Source of the DNA: Streptomyces sp. MUM 178J
GTDB lineage: Bacteria; Actinomycetota; Actinomycetes; Streptomycetales; Streptomycetaceae
Assembly: GCF_022414575.1 (NCBI RefSeq)
Contig: NZ_JADWYQ010000062.1
Location: 1 to 26,055 of the forward strand
Reading direction: 5' to 3'
DNA: 26,055 nt
The position numbers and the translations under genes were made by a program. Below the pieces are notes generated by a model. It was not told where the DNA came from. It saw nothing but the letters and a program-made list of their open reading frames with translations, and ran no database searches. Positions 13,988-26,055 of the stretch are shown one piece after another (position 1 is the first letter of the stretch; each line of letters opens with the position of its first letter).

Positions 13988-15295
13988 GTGCCCTCGCCCG
14001 CACCTGCACCTACGCCCGCATCCTCCGCCGCACCCGAATCCGCATCCCTGTCCGCGCGTCGGCGTGCGACCGCCGCGCGCGCCGCGACCGTGGGGCTCAC
14101 GGCCGCCGCCCTTGCGGCCGTCGCCTTCGTCCAGCCGGCCGCCGCGGCGCAGGAGCCCGCGGCGGCCGGACGGGGCTCGCACCGCGCCACCCAGCAGGCC
14201 CTCGACGCGCTGGTCGAGCACGGTATCCCCGGCGTGACCGCCCAGGCCAGGGAGGGGTACCGCGTCTGGGGCGGCGCCGCCGGGGTGGGCGACATCCGTA
14301 CGCAACGCCCGCGCGGGGTCCACGACCGCTACCGGGTGGGCAGCATCACCAAGACGTTCGTCGCCACGACGCTGCTCCAGCTGGAGGCTGAGGGCAGGCT
14401 CCGGCTCGACGACACGGTCGACGCCTGGCTGCCGGGCCTGGTGCGCGGCAACGGCCATGACGGCACGAAGATCAGCATCCGTCAGCTTCTCAACCACACC
14501 AGCGGCATCTACAACTACACCGCCGACCCCGAGGTGCAGTCGTACTTCGTCGCTCCGGGGTTCTTCGAGCACCGCTTCGACACCACGACCCCGGAGGAGC
14601 TCGTGGCGGTCGCGATGCGGCACAAGCCGAATTTTGAGCCGGGTGCGGACTGGTCGTACTCCAACACCAACTATGTGCTGGCCGGGATGATCGTCGAGAA
14701 GGTCACGGGGCGGCCGTACGGGGAGGAGATCCGCGACCGGATCATCCGGCCGCTGCACCTGCGTGCGACCAGTGTGCCGGGCGTCGACCCCCGTATGCCC
14801 CGGCCGAGCGGACGCGGATACTCCAAGCTCTCGTTCGACGACACCTCCGGCCGGACCTACGACGTCACGGAGTTCAACCCCTCCGGCGCCTGGGCGGCCG
14901 GAGAGATGATCTCCGACTCCGCGGACCTCAACCGCTTCTACTCCGCCCTGATGCGCGGCAGGCTGCTGCCGCCTGCGCAGCTCAAGGAGATGCTGACCAC
15001 CGTGCCGGTCGACGAGGAGGGCTGGCCGGAGGGGGGCTACGGGCTCGGGCTGCTCAAGCGCAAGCTGTCCTGCGGCACGGAGGTCTGGGGTCACAGCGGC
15101 GGCATCCACGGCTCGCTGTCCGCGGCGACCACGACCAGGGACGGCCGGCACTCCCTGTCGTTCAATCTGAACGGCGACTGGGGCGGTGACACCCAGTCCG
15201 TGGTCGAAGCCGAGTACTGCGGCGCCAAGCCGGAGAAGCGGCCGGGGCCGGAGCTCCGGGACGGCGTCGGCGCGGTCATGAACGTCCTGCGCTGA
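13988..15295 (+). CDS. Secreted serine hydrolase / D-Ala-D-Ala carboxypeptidase family
   Basis: A 435-residue beta-lactamase-fold protein (class C/DD-peptidase, like Streptomyces R61 carboxypeptidase). It has a long Pro/Ala N-terminus, then a twin-Arg-like basic cluster (ARRRATAARA) and a hydrophobic stretch with a possible cleavage after AAAAQ near residue 55. The three active-site motifs are intact: SITK (Ser119, Lys122), YSN (224-226) and HSG (369-371). It probably trims peptidoglycan stems or hydrolyses related amides or esters outside the cell. The GTG at 13988 has AAGGAG 6 bases upstream; an earlier GTG at 13919 would add 23 residues without a ribosome site. A strong terminator follows the gene. 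Confidence 0.92.
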   Translation: MPSPAPAPTPASSAAPESASLSARRRATAARAATVGLTAAALAAVAFVQPAAAAQEPAAAGRGSHRATQQALDALVEHGIPGVTAQAREGYRVWGGAAGVGDIRTQRPRGVHDRYRVGSITKTFVATTLLQLEAEGRLRLDDTVDAWLPGLVRGNGHDGTKISIRQLLNHTSGIYNYTADPEVQSYFVAPGFFEHRFDTTTPEELVAVAMRHKPNFEPGADWSYSNTNYVLAGMIVEKVTGRPYGEEIRDRIIRPLHLRATSVPGVDPRMPRPSGRGYSKLSFDDTSGRTYDVTEFNPSGAWAAGEMISDSADLNRFYSALMRGRLLPPAQLKEMLTTVPVDEEGWPEGGYGLGLLKRKLSCGTEVWGHSGGIHGSLSAATTTRDGRHSLSFNLNGDWGGDTQSVVEAEYCGAKPEKRPGPELRDGVGAVMNVLR

Positions 15296-15315
15296 CCGGA
15301 GGCCCGCGAACGCAC

Positions 15316-15366
15316 AAGTGGCTCCACGCGCCGGTCAGGGAGTGCGCGCGGAGCCACTTTGTTTTT
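15316..15366 (+). terminator. Intrinsic terminator of the carboxypeptidase gene
   Basis: AAGTGGCTCC (15316-15325) pairs exactly with GGAGCCACTT (15350-15359), with additional CGCGC/GCGCG pairing inside, and is followed by TGTTTTT. It begins about 20 bases after the stop codon and is one of the few textbook hairpin-plus-T terminators in this window. Confidence 0.88.
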
Positions 15367-15452
15367 CGATGGTACAAAATCCGGGGCGAGGTGCAAAACC
15401 GGCCGGCCGGACCCCGCCCGCCCGGCACCCGCGTCCGGCCCTCAGCCCGGCT

Positions 15453-16442
15453 TCAGGCCTCCGTCGTCTCCGCCTCCAGGGCCCTTCGCGTCTGCGGCCC
15501 GTACACCCCGTCGGGGTCGCCCGCGACGTCCCGGTCCCCCTGGTAGAACAGCACGGCGTTCTCCACATCCCGGTCGTACTCTCCGTCCGGGCTGCCCTGG
15601 AACAGCCCGAGCTGCGCCAGCCGCAGCTGGAGCTCCTGCACCCCGGCGCCGCTGTCGCCGCGCCGCAGCGTGCCGCCGCCGGGATTCGCGGCCTGAGGCG
15701 TTGTGACCGTGCCCGTCGCCTGGGTGGTCGACGGGGCGGCGGACGGTTCGGCCGCCTGCGCCGACGGCAGGGTGCTGCCGCCGGACGCGGACGACGGCGA
15801 GGACGCAGCGGACGGCGTGGGCGATGCCGAGGGGGAGGCGGACGCCGAGGCCGACAGGCTCGCGGAGGGGGAGGTGGACGGCGTCGCGGACGCCGAGGGG
15901 GCGGGCGCGTCGCTTACGCTCGCCGCCGGGCTCTCGGGGTCCGGCAGCGCGCGGTCCTCGGGAGCGTCCGCGGAGAACAGGCCGCCGGCGAAAGCCGCCG
16001 TGGCCGCCACGCAGAGCGCCGCCGCGCCGATGAGCAGACCGGTGGGCGGCCGGCGGCGGCCGCCGCCCGCCCGCCGGGAAGTCCTCCTGTACGGCCCGTC
16101 GTGCCTCCCCTGCGCCTGTTCCGGCGACCCCTGGGCCGGGGACTCCGGCACGGGCGCCGGCGGTGCCGTCGAAGCCGTCACCGCCGGCATCTGGACCGTC
16201 GCGGCGTCGCTGCCGTCGCCGCTCCCGAACTGCTCCCCCTCCTGAGCCTGCGGACCCTGGAGCGTCACATACGGGCGGACGCGCAGCGGATTGAAGTCCT
16301 CCGCCGCGTCGATCTCGGCCTGGCGTCGCGCGCGCATGGCCTCTGCCGCCCGTACGGCGCAGTCGCAGCCCGGCCGCGTCGCTCCCGCCGCGCCGGCCGG
16401 CGCCGCGGCGCCGCACTCCGGACAACTGCTCGACGTCATCAC
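15453..16442 (-). CDS. Zinc-ribbon, single-pass membrane protein with peptidoglycan-binding domain
   Basis: A 329-residue protein. The N-terminus has CPEC (7-10) and CDC (26-28), a likely zinc ribbon in the cytoplasm. A basic segment [20 protein letters not shown] leads into one membrane helix (about 134-155). Then come about 100 residues of Ser/Pro/Ala linker (to about 255) and a C-terminal PG_binding_1 domain, [20 protein letters not shown] to [15 protein letters not shown] (about 259-324). It could sense or tether to the wall; no enzyme domain is present. A GTG (16442) and an ATG (16439) are adjacent; GGAGGGG stands just upstream, so either can serve. It is divergent from the MFS gene with 157 bp between them. 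Confidence 0.85.
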   Translation of the reverse strand: MMTSSSCPECGAAAPAGAAGATRPGCDCAVRAAEAMRARRQAEIDAAEDFNPLRVRPYVTLQGPQAQEGEQFGSGDGSDAATVQMPAVTASTAPPAPVPESPAQGSPEQAQGRHDGPYRRTSRRAGGGRRRPPTGLLIGAAALCVAATAAFAGGLFSADAPEDRALPDPESPAASVSDAPAPSASATPSTSPSASLSASASASPSASPTPSAASSPSSASGGSTLPSAQAAEPSAAPSTTQATGTVTTPQAANPGGGTLRRGDSGAGVQELQLRLAQLGLFQGSPDGEYDRDVENAVLFYQGDRDVAGDPDGVYGPQTRRALEAETTEA

Positions 16443-16599
16443 GGGTCCCCTCCCTCGAATTGCGAGCGATTATGCAACCCGCCGTCCCGGAGGCACCACG
16501 CCGCCCCGCCGTACTCGGCAGGCCATACCAGGCCAGACCCACCACGATGGAGAGGAATGCAGCGCACCCGAGGAGAGCGGCGGACCCGAGGAGACGTGC

Positions 16600-18648
16600 A
16601 TGGCGCAGGAAGCGAGCACGCCGGCCGTGGGCCCGGCCCCCGGGGAAGGGCAGAACCGGCGCAGCGTCCTGGTCGCCATCGGCGCGCTGCTGCTCGGCAT
16701 GCTGCTCGCGGCCCTCGACCAGACCATCGTCGCCACCGCCCTGCCGACCATCGTCAGCGAACTGGGAGGGATGAACCACCTCTCCTGGGTCGTCACCGCC
16801 TATATGCTCGCCTCGACCGCGGCCACCCCTCTCTGGGGCAAGCTCGGCGACCAGTACGGCCGCAAGAAGCTCTTCCAGACGGCGATCGTCATCTTCCTCA
16901 TCGGCTCCGCACTGTGCGGCGTCGCCCAGGACATGCCGCAGCTCATCGCCTACCGGGGCATCCAGGGCCTGGGCGGCGGCGGGCTGATGGTGCTGTCCAT
17001 GGCGATCGTCGGCGACATCGTCTCGCCGCGCGAACGGGGCCGGTACCAGGGGCTGTTCGGCGCGGTCTTCGGGACCGCCAGCGTGCTGGGGCCGCTGCTC
17101 GGCGGCTTCTTCACCGAACACCTCAGCTGGCGCTGGGTCTTCTACATCAATCTGCCCGTCGGAGTCGTGGCGCTCGCCGTCATCGCCGCAGTCCTGCACA
17201 TCCCGGCGCGCCCCACCCGCCACACCATCGACTACCTGGGCACCTTGCTCATCGCCTCGGTCGCCACCTGTCTGGTCCTCATCGCCTCGCTCGGCGGCAT
17301 GACCTGGGCGTGGGGCTCGGCGCAGATCGTCTTCCTCGCGGTCCTCGGCGTCGTACTGCTCGTGGCCTTCCTCCTCGTGGAGCAGCGGGCCGTGGAGCCG
17401 GTGCTGCCGCTGAAGCTGTTCCGCATCCGCACCTTCACCCTGGTCGCAGTGGTCAGCTTCGTCGTCGGCTTCGCGATGTTCGGGACGATGACCTATCTGC
17501 CGACCTTCCTCCAAGTGGTGCAGGGGGTGTCACCGACGACGTCCGGGGTGTACCTGCTGCCGATGGTGCTGGGCATGCTGGTCACCTCCACACTGTCCGG
17601 GCAGATCGTCAGCCGTACCGGCCGCTGGAAGATCTTCCCGATCGCAGGCACCGGCGTCACCGCCGTCGGCCTGGTGCTGCTGCACCAGATGAAGGAGTCC
17701 AGCCCGACCTGGGAGACGAGCACATACTTCCTCGTCTTCGGCGCGGGCCTCGGGCTCGTCATACAGGTGCTGGTGCTGGTGGTGCAGAACTCCGTCCGGT
17801 ACGAGGACCTGGGCGTCGCCACCTCCGGCGCGACGTTCTTCCGCTCCATCGGCGCCTCCTTCGGCGTGGCGATCTTCGGCACGGTCTTCACCAACCGGCT
17901 CGAGGGAAAGCTCGCCGCCGCCCTGGCCGGGCAGCCGGTGCCGCCGGACGCGGGCGCGGACGAACTGGCCGCCGACCCGCGCGCCATCGCGCAACTGCCC
18001 GCCGAACTCCGGCCGGACGTCCTGCGCGCCTACGCCACCTCCATCACCGACGTCTTCCTCTACGCCGTACCGGTCGTGGCCGTCGCCTTCCTGGTCTGCT
18101 GGTTCCTCAAGGAGGACCCGCTGCGCGCCTCCGTGACCGCGCCGGAGCCCACCGAGACACTCGCCTCCAACCCCGTCGAACGCTCCTCCCACGCCGAGGT
18201 GGCCCGGGCCCTGTCGGTGCTCGGCTCCCGCGAAGGCCGCCACGAGATCTACGTCCGGATCACCGAACGCGCGGGCCTCGACCTGCTCCCCGCCTCCGGC
18301 TGGCTGCTGCTGCGCCTCCGCCGCCACGGCGTCGTGGAGCCCGCCCTCCTCGCCGACACCACGCCCGTGCCGCTGCGAACCATCACCGATGCCGCCCGCC
18401 AGATCGAGCAACGCGGCCTGGCACGCCGCGAGGGCCTGGAGCTGATGCTCACCGACGAGGGGGTCGAGGCGGCCGGCCGCCTCTCCCACGCCCGCGAGGA
18501 GTCCCTGTCCGAACTCCTCGGCGACTGGTGGGGCCCGGACCGCCCCACGGACCTGGTCCAGCTGGTCCATGAACTGAACGCCGAACTCTGCGGCTCGGAC
18601 GGCGACCGCCCGTACGAGGGGGAGGCCAAGCGGGACCACTCACGCTGA
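16600..18648 (+). CDS. DHA2 family MFS exporter with C-terminal MarR-like winged helix
   Basis: A 682-residue protein. The first 510 or so residues form a 14-helix drug:proton antiporter: [14 protein letters not shown] (helix 1), [13 protein letters not shown] (motif A), [17 protein letters not shown] (motif B) and [14 protein letters not shown] (motif C), typical of EmrB/QacA pumps. After the last helix ([16 protein letters not shown]) a cytoplasmic tail of about 150 residues reads as a MarR-type winged helix: [20 protein letters not shown], then [20 protein letters not shown], then [16 protein letters not shown]. The tail has DNA-binding-like helices, but a role as a regulatory domain for the pump is equally possible. 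GAGGAG lies 7 bases before the ATG at 16600; the frame is open further upstream without a ribosome site. Confidence 0.9.
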   Translation: MAQEASTPAVGPAPGEGQNRRSVLVAIGALLLGMLLAALDQTIVATALPTIVSELGGMNHLSWVVTAYMLASTAATPLWGKLGDQYGRKKLFQTAIVIFLIGSALCGVAQDMPQLIAYRGIQGLGGGGLMVLSMAIVGDIVSPRERGRYQGLFGAVFGTASVLGPLLGGFFTEHLSWRWVFYINLPVGVVALAVIAAVLHIPARPTRHTIDYLGTLLIASVATCLVLIASLGGMTWAWGSAQIVFLAVLGVVLLVAFLLVEQRAVEPVLPLKLFRIRTFTLVAVVSFVVGFAMFGTMTYLPTFLQVVQGVSPTTSGVYLLPMVLGMLVTSTLSGQIVSRTGRWKIFPIAGTGVTAVGLVLLHQMKESSPTWETSTYFLVFGAGLGLVIQVLVLVVQNSVRYEDLGVATSGATFFRSIGASFGVAIFGTVFTNRLEGKLAAALAGQPVPPDAGADELAADPRAIAQLPAELRPDVLRAYATSITDVFLYAVPVVAVAFLVCWFLKEDPLRASVTAPEPTETLASNPVERSSHAEVARALSVLGSREGRHEIYVRITERAGLDLLPASGWLLLRLRRHGVVEPALLADTTPVPLRTITDAARQIEQRGLARREGLELMLTDEGVEAAGRLSHAREESLSELLGDWWGPDRPTDLVQLVHELNAELCGSDGDRPYEGEAKRDHSR

Positions 18649-18689
18649 CCGGACGGCCGACTTCTCGGTGGAGCCGTGGGCGTCCCGTC

Positions 18690-22155
<3,466 letters not shown>

Positions 22156-22163
<8 letters not shown>

Positions 22164-23166
22164 ACGCGTCGACGGGATCGAGGGCCGGGCCCAGATGGGA
22201 CATCAACCGGGTCGCCAGCTCCTGCCGTGACGGGGAGTCGAGCCCCGCGGCGCGCGTCAGATAGACGGCGTTGAGGAGCTGGTCCGTGGCGAGTTCGCCG
22301 TCCCGCCCGCGCTCCAGGAACCGCTGCACGAGCTGCACGGTCTCGTCGTCCAGGGCATCGCCAAGGTGGGCGCGGACGATGTCCAGGAGCTGCCGTTCGT
22401 CCGGTCGGCGCAGGGCGAGGGTCACACAGCGTCGCAGAAACGCCGGAGGGAACTCCCGCTCCCCGTTGCTGGTCAACACGACGAACGGAAAGGCACGGCA
22501 GTGAACCACCCCCTGGCGGACGGCGACCCGCTCCCCTGCGTCCGCCGTCAGGACGTTCGCCTCCGCCTGTTCGCGTGCCGCCCGCACCAGTTCCGGGATC
22601 TCGTACTGCCCCTCTTCGAGGACGTGCAGCAGGTCGTTGGGCAGGTCGAGATCGCTCTTGTCGATCTCGTCGATCAGCAGCACCCTGGGGAGTTCGAAGG
22701 GCAGCAGCGCCGTGCCGAGCGGCCCCAGCCGCAGATGGTCCGCCGGCGAGTCGCCCGCCTCCTCGGGGCCGCGGCCCGCCGCATACAGCCGGGACAGCGG
22801 GTCGTACTGGTAGATCCCGTCGGCGAGGGTGCTGCGACTGGTGATGTTCCAGCGCAGTACGGGACCGAGGCGCAGCTCCCGTGCCACGGCGTAGGGCAGG
22901 CTCGACTTGCCGCTGCCGGGCGGGCCGGTCACCAGCAGGGGGCGGCGCAGATACAGGGCCGCGTTGACCAGTTGCACCGCCTCGTCGGTGGGACGGTAGG
23001 TCTCGGCGCGGTGGGCCCGGAACGGCGAAGCGGCGGACTCCGCGGGCCCGTCCGGCGTGCTCAGCGGCGGGCCGCCGTCGAACGCCCGCCAGGGAGGCGG
23101 TGCGGGCAGCCGCGTCACCTCGTCATGGGGTTCGCCCGATCCGCGGTACACGGGCCACAGGGACAT
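22156..23166 (-). CDS. MoxR family AAA+ ATPase
   Basis: A 336-residue cytoplasmic ATPase expected to act as a chaperone-like motor for a vWA partner. Walker A is GPPGSGKS (81-88), Walker B VLLIDEID (162-169), sensor 1 FVVLTSNGERE (Asn234), and arginine finger candidates follow at FLRRC (244-247). The MoxR-type insert EEGQYEIPELVR and the C-terminal lid are present. The ATG at 23166 has CTGGAG 9 bases upstream; the longer frame to 23214 would run back into the preceding gene. It sits 20 bp after the protease-VMAP gene and overlaps the SAV_2336-type gene by 8 bp, so the three should be made together. Confidence 0.92.
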
Positions 23167-23186
23167 AGGCCGTCGCTCCAGTCGTC

Positions 23187-25220
23187 TCAGCCGACGGGGG
23201 AGTGGCGCAGCCACCCCGCCTCGGGAAACCAGCGGGGATCCTCCCAGACCAGGGACACGCCCTTCGCCCAGTGGGGCTCCGGCCCTTCGTGGGTGAAGGC
23301 GTTCTTGCGCAACTCCATGATCTGCTCGGGGAGTTCATCGGGCGGCAGGGCGGCGAGCCGCTCGCCCAGCCGCCGCAGGAAGTCGCCGCCGCGGCAGTCG
23401 TCGCCGCACGGCCCGCGGCCGCCGCCGGGACCGGGGCAGCCGGTGCGGGGCCAGAGCACGATGGGGGCGGGGGCGTCCAGCACGGCCCGGTGCAGCCGGT
23501 CACGTGCCGACCGGGGCGGACGCGGCAACCCCACTGGCCCGTAGACGTCCTGGAGCCGGACCGAGAGCTGCTCGGGCCGCTGGGGGACGTCGCAGGGCAG
23601 CGGGTGCACATCGGAGCCGGGTCGGCCGTCCAGCACGGCCCACATCTTCCGCAGCTTGAACTGCAGCAGTTCACTCGCCCGTCGCTCATGGTCGAGTACG
23701 ACCACGGGCGCATGGCAGCCGAGCGGTGTGCGCATGCCCTGGCGACGCCGCCATTCGTCCACGGGCTGATTGATCCAGTCCCTGGGGAGCGAGAAGGCGA
23801 TCAGTTCCCTGCCCGCCGCGTCGATCGCGCCGAACGCCTCGTCGATGCGGGCCAGCACCCAGTCGCGGACCCGGTTCCTGGCCAGCCGCTGCTCACCGAT
23901 CAGCTGTGGTCGTCCGTCGCGGTAGGCCGCGACCTCGACCAGCAGCGCGTTGCGGTCGGCCCCGCTGTGGCGGACCGTCACGAGGATCGGCGACCGCGGA
24001 CGGGGTTCGGCGGCCGGTCCCGGAGCAGCGACCACCTGCCCGAGCGAACGGCTCCAGTCCGCCGGGGACGGCGGGAAGGGCGGCGGCCCGATTGCGCCGG
24101 ACGGCACGGAGGGCGCCGCCGTCGGCTCCTGAGCGTTGCCCATGGCTCGCAGGCCCGGATCATGCGCGCCGGCATCGGGGTGTGCCGTCTCATGGGACGG
24201 GTGAGCACCTTCCGTTGCATGGGGACCGCGGGCACGCGCGGCAGCACCGTGCGGGCCGAGGGCGTCCTCGACGCCGTGAGCCCGCCGCCCGTGGTCGGCG
24301 CGGCCAGCCGTCATGGGCGCGGCATGCGCGGCCCGGTGCGCACGTGCCCAGTCGCGCAGTCCGAGCGCGGCCGGCGCGGGCCCGCTCGCGTCGGCCAGCC
24401 GCACGGCGAAGTCGGCGAGGGGCAGGTTCCCGGGGCTCGGCCGGGTCTCCGACAACAGAAGCCACGCGGCTGCCCAGAGGCTGTCGATGGGCGGCAGCAG
24501 CTGAACTCCCAGCGGCCCCGCCGAGCTTCGCACCAGCTCGCCGACCGCGGGCGCGCCGGGCTCGGGGAGCCGTGCGACGAGTTCGCGCAACGAGCGCTTC
24601 TCCTCCGGGCCGTAGCCCGGCGTCGGGATCAGCTCCGCCAGCGGGGACCAGTGCCGGGCCAGGATCCGCGTCGGGATCATCCGGCCGTTGCGCGCCGTCT
24701 CGTCGTGTGCCGACACCATGCCGACGACCGTGCCGCCCTCCTCGAGGACCGCCGCCGCCCCGCTGAAGCCGTGTGTGGGCTGCTGTCCGTATCCGGTCCA
24801 CAGCTCAAGCTGACTCCACTCGTCGCCGATCAGCCGGCGGGAGGTGGCGCGCAGTTCGCTCTGCACGCCCTCTTCGCCGTACCCGTCGGGGAAGCCGTGT
24901 GCCACGAGCCTGGGGCTGGGAGAGCCGTAGGCGTCCTCGAGGCCCGCGAAGGCGGCGGGCGTCAGCCCGACCGGCCGGCTCAGCTCGAGCACGGCGACGT
25001 CCCCGGGATCCTGGGCGCGTCCCGCCCAGGGCCCGCGCACCGCAACGGTGGCCGGGACCGGCCCCAGGGCAGGCGCCCCGGGGAACACCACATCGGTCTC
25101 CCGCATCTGCTGCACCACATGTGCGCAGGTCAGCACGTGGCGCTCGGAGACCAGAAACCCGGAGCCCAGTGCCGACCCGGCCAGGTCGACACGGGCGTGC
25201 CAGGCGGCGGGCCCGGTCAC
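23187..25220 (-). CDS. Trypsin-like protease fused to VMAP C-terminal domain
   Basis: 677 residues. The front 190 form a chymotrypsin-fold serine protease without a secretion signal: TCAHVV (His34), DPGDVAVLEL (Asp74) and GFSGAAAV (Ser153), so the triad is intact and the enzyme is probably intracellular. A helical segment (about 205-295, including LPLADFAVRLADA) and a His/Ala-rich linker (about 296-400) follow. The C-terminal 265 residues carry the VMAP-C pattern: ILVTVRHSGADRNALLVEVA, then IAFSLPRDWINQPVDEWRR (474-492), then GCHAPVVVLDHERR, with a Cys cluster GCPGPGG...PCGDDC (about 594-609). In predicted systems VMAP links a MoxR/vWA sensor to an effector, here the protease. The GTG start overlaps the TRYPCO1 stop by 4 bp. 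Confidence 0.9.
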   Translation of the reverse strand: MTGPAAWHARVDLAGSALGSGFLVSERHVLTCAHVVQQMRETDVVFPGAPALGPVPATVAVRGPWAGRAQDPGDVAVLELSRPVGLTPAAFAGLEDAYGSPSPRLVAHGFPDGYGEEGVQSELRATSRRLIGDEWSQLELWTGYGQQPTHGFSGAAAVLEEGGTVVGMVSAHDETARNGRMIPTRILARHWSPLAELIPTPGYGPEEKRSLRELVARLPEPGAPAVGELVRSSAGPLGVQLLPPIDSLWAAAWLLLSETRPSPGNLPLADFAVRLADASGPAPAALGLRDWARAHRAAHAAPMTAGRADHGRRAHGVEDALGPHGAAARARGPHATEGAHPSHETAHPDAGAHDPGLRAMGNAQEPTAAPSVPSGAIGPPPFPPSPADWSRSLGQVVAAPGPAAEPRPRSPILVTVRHSGADRNALLVEVAAYRDGRPQLIGEQRLARNRVRDWVLARIDEAFGAIDAAGRELIAFSLPRDWINQPVDEWRRRQGMRTPLGCHAPVVVLDHERRASELLQFKLRKMWAVLDGRPGSDVHPLPCDVPQRPEQLSVRLQDVYGPVGLPRPPRSARDRLHRAVLDAPAPIVLWPRTGCPGPGGGRGPCGDDCRGGDFLRRLGERLAALPPDELPEQIMELRKNAFTHEGPEPHWAKGVSLVWEDPRWFPEAGWLRHSPVG

Positions 25221-25570
25221 GACGCCGTGGCGGCCGTGCCGTGGTCCCGGCCGCTCTGCGGCGACCAGGAGAGCCGGACGGTCAGATGGCCCTCCGCCGC
25301 ACTCTTGGCGATCACCGCACCGGCCTCCGCCGTGAGCTTCACCCCGAATTCGAGCTCCAGACCGTCAGGTCTGAGCGTCCCGTCCCGGAACACGCCGAGC
25401 GCCGACTCGGCGGCGGCGCGTATGCCGTCGAGCGCCGCGTCGAAGGTCCGCCCGGCCTGGACGAGGGAGTTGCCGTCACGCGCCACCAGCTTCGCGCCCG
25501 GGCCGTGCCGGTCGACCTCGACCACGACCTGCGCACCCTCGTCCGTCCTGAACTCCATCAGTGATGCCAT
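25217..25570 (-). CDS. Trypsin-co-occurring domain 1 (TRYPCO1, CU044_2847 family) protein
   Basis: A 117-residue cytoplasmic protein. It reads MEFRTDEGAQVVVEVDRHGPG near the front, then RTFDAALDGIRAAAESALGVF, then DGLELEFGVKLTAEAGAVIAKSAAEGHLTVRLSW, the beta-alpha-beta pattern of TRYPCO1. This small domain is known mainly by its association with trypsin-like proteases in conflict gene clusters; it may regulate or present substrates to the protease, which is inference. First gene of the operon, fused by a 4-bp GTGA overlap to the protease gene. GGGGGA lies shortly before the ATG at 25570; a second ATG four codons later is possible. Confidence 0.88.
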   Translation of the reverse strand: MASLMEFRTDEGAQVVVEVDRHGPGAKLVARDGNSLVQAGRTFDAALDGIRAAAESALGVFRDGTLRPDGLELEFGVKLTAEAGAVIAKSAAEGHLTVRLSWSPQSGRDHGTAATAS

Positions 25571-25636
25571 GCCGTCCCCCGAGATCCCCCGCCTTGCTCC
25601 GCGCTCCGCACGTCGCCTGATGTGCTGCAGACGGCC

Positions 25637-25666
25637 ATTGTGGCCGACGGTGCGTGACCTTGTCAG
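25637..25666 (-). promoter_or_regulatory. Candidate promoter of the conflict operon
   Basis: On the minus strand CTGACA (25661-25666) and CACAAT (25637-25642) are separated by 18 bp, a fair match to a vegetative promoter. Transcription would start near 25630, about 60 bases before the TRYPCO1 ATG. It is the best pair I can find in the 201-bp gap behind the regulator gene. Confidence 0.35.
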
Positions 25667-25771
25667 GCGAAGAGGCGGCGTCGCTTCGCCCGGCCGCGGG
25701 CACGGCGGCAGGCCGTGCGGGCGACTACGCTGCGCGGGCGGCCCTGCCGCGCGTGGGCCGCCGGACTCGTC

Positions 25772-26055
25772 TCAGCCGCTCGTCGAGGCGTCCAGCCGGA
25801 ACAGGTCTCCGGCCGCGCCCAGGCGGGCGAACTCCGCGCGTGCGGCGGAGAGTTCGGCCGCGGCCGCGTCCGCGTCGCCGGCCGCCCGACAGGCCAGGGC
25901 CAGCGTGGTGCGGGCGCGGGCGGCCTCATAGGGGATCTCCAGTTCGGACCAGACGCCGCAGGCGCCGCGCAGCACCGGAACGGCGGACCGCGCGTCGCCC
26001 TCGGCGAGCAGCACGGCGCCGCTCGCCTGCGCGGCCGCCGCCCGCGGCCGGGGCG
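25772..26055 (-). CDS. C-terminal part of a TPR-type regulator or ATPase (partial)
   Basis: The frame enters from beyond the right edge and ends at 25772 after some 94 visible codons. It reads QASGAVLLAEGDARSAVPVLRGACGVWSEL, then YEAARARTTLALACRAAGDADAAAAELSAARAEFARLGA, tetratricopeptide-type helices found at the end of large LuxR/AfsR-like ATPase regulators and of some cyclase-type proteins. The protein stops soon after the repeats (LFRLDASTSG), so it has no C-terminal LuxR helix-turn-helix; any DNA-binding domain would have to be at the unseen N-terminus. It is on the same strand as the conflict operon, 201 bp upstream, so co-regulation is possible. Confidence 0.75.
   Translation of the reverse strand, partial: PRPRAAAAQASGAVLLAEGDARSAVPVLRGACGVWSELEIPYEAARARTTLALACRAAGDADAAAAELSAARAEFARLGAAGDLFRLDASTSG

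Noticed and set aside
15359..15380. Second copy of the TTTGTTT...ACAAA dyad found near 13782
   Set aside because: 15 of 21 positions match, but the TTTGTTT here is the T-run of the carboxypeptidase terminator, so the similarity is probably chance.
15318..18572. 1084-codon plus-strand open frame
   Set aside because: It runs across the peptidoglycan-binding gene and out of frame through the MFS gene; the translation is low-complexity Arg-rich sequence with no motif.

Overview
The window comes from a high-GC actinobacterium, almost certainly a Streptomyces or close relative. Codon third positions are strongly G/C, GTG and TTG starts are common, and the families present (SAV_2336-type protein, DUF664, DUF2277, PhoD, DHA2 MFS, MoxR/VMAP/TRYPCO1) are typical streptomycete genes.

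Left end (1-2651): this looks like the right-hand end of an integrated element. A compact McrA-type endonuclease (1437-2498) has a ScoMcrA-like head domain, a sulfur-binding domain for phosphorothioated DNA and an HNH nuclease. It is divergent from an unrecognised 197-residue protein (667-1260). About 110 bp after the nuclease lies the 3' half of a tRNA-Val(UAC) gene (about 2608-2651), followed by a terminator hairpin. The 5' half is absent, as expected for the far att copy of an island inserted in a tRNA gene. No integrase is visible, so the rest of the element should lie to the left.

Scar and housekeeping region (2652-6375): past the att site come a broken cutA (minus strand), a small lipoprotein, a DUF664/DinB protein, a probable membrane-protein remnant, a DUF2277 protein and a DedA membrane protein. 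Between dedA and the upstream doxX are five 15-bp repeats and a perfect 24-bp hairpin.

Middle (6376-18648): doxX has a promoter overlapped by a good DmdR/IdeR-type iron box, which also covers the stop codon of the upstream FAD/NAD(P)-binding protein. Then follow a PhoD-like phosphatase with an in-frame 18-bp tandem repeat, a secreted HNH nuclease, a FetB-like permease, a HAD phosphatase, a secreted serine beta-lactamase-fold carboxypeptidase, a zinc-ribbon/membrane/peptidoglycan-binding protein, and a DHA2 MFS exporter fused to a C-terminal MarR-like winged helix.

Right end (18690-25570, minus strand): one tightly coupled operon encodes TRYPCO1, a trypsin-like protease fused to VMAP-C, a MoxR AAA+ ATPase, and a 1157-residue SAV_2336-type protein. 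The last carries a degenerate vWA-like region, a kinase-like domain and a SARP-like winged helix plus BTAD. Overlaps are 4 and 8 bp and the one gap is 20 bp. This matches the predicted vWA-MoxR-VMAP ternary conflict systems and is the most interesting system here. A partial TPR-type regulator gene runs off the right edge on the same strand.
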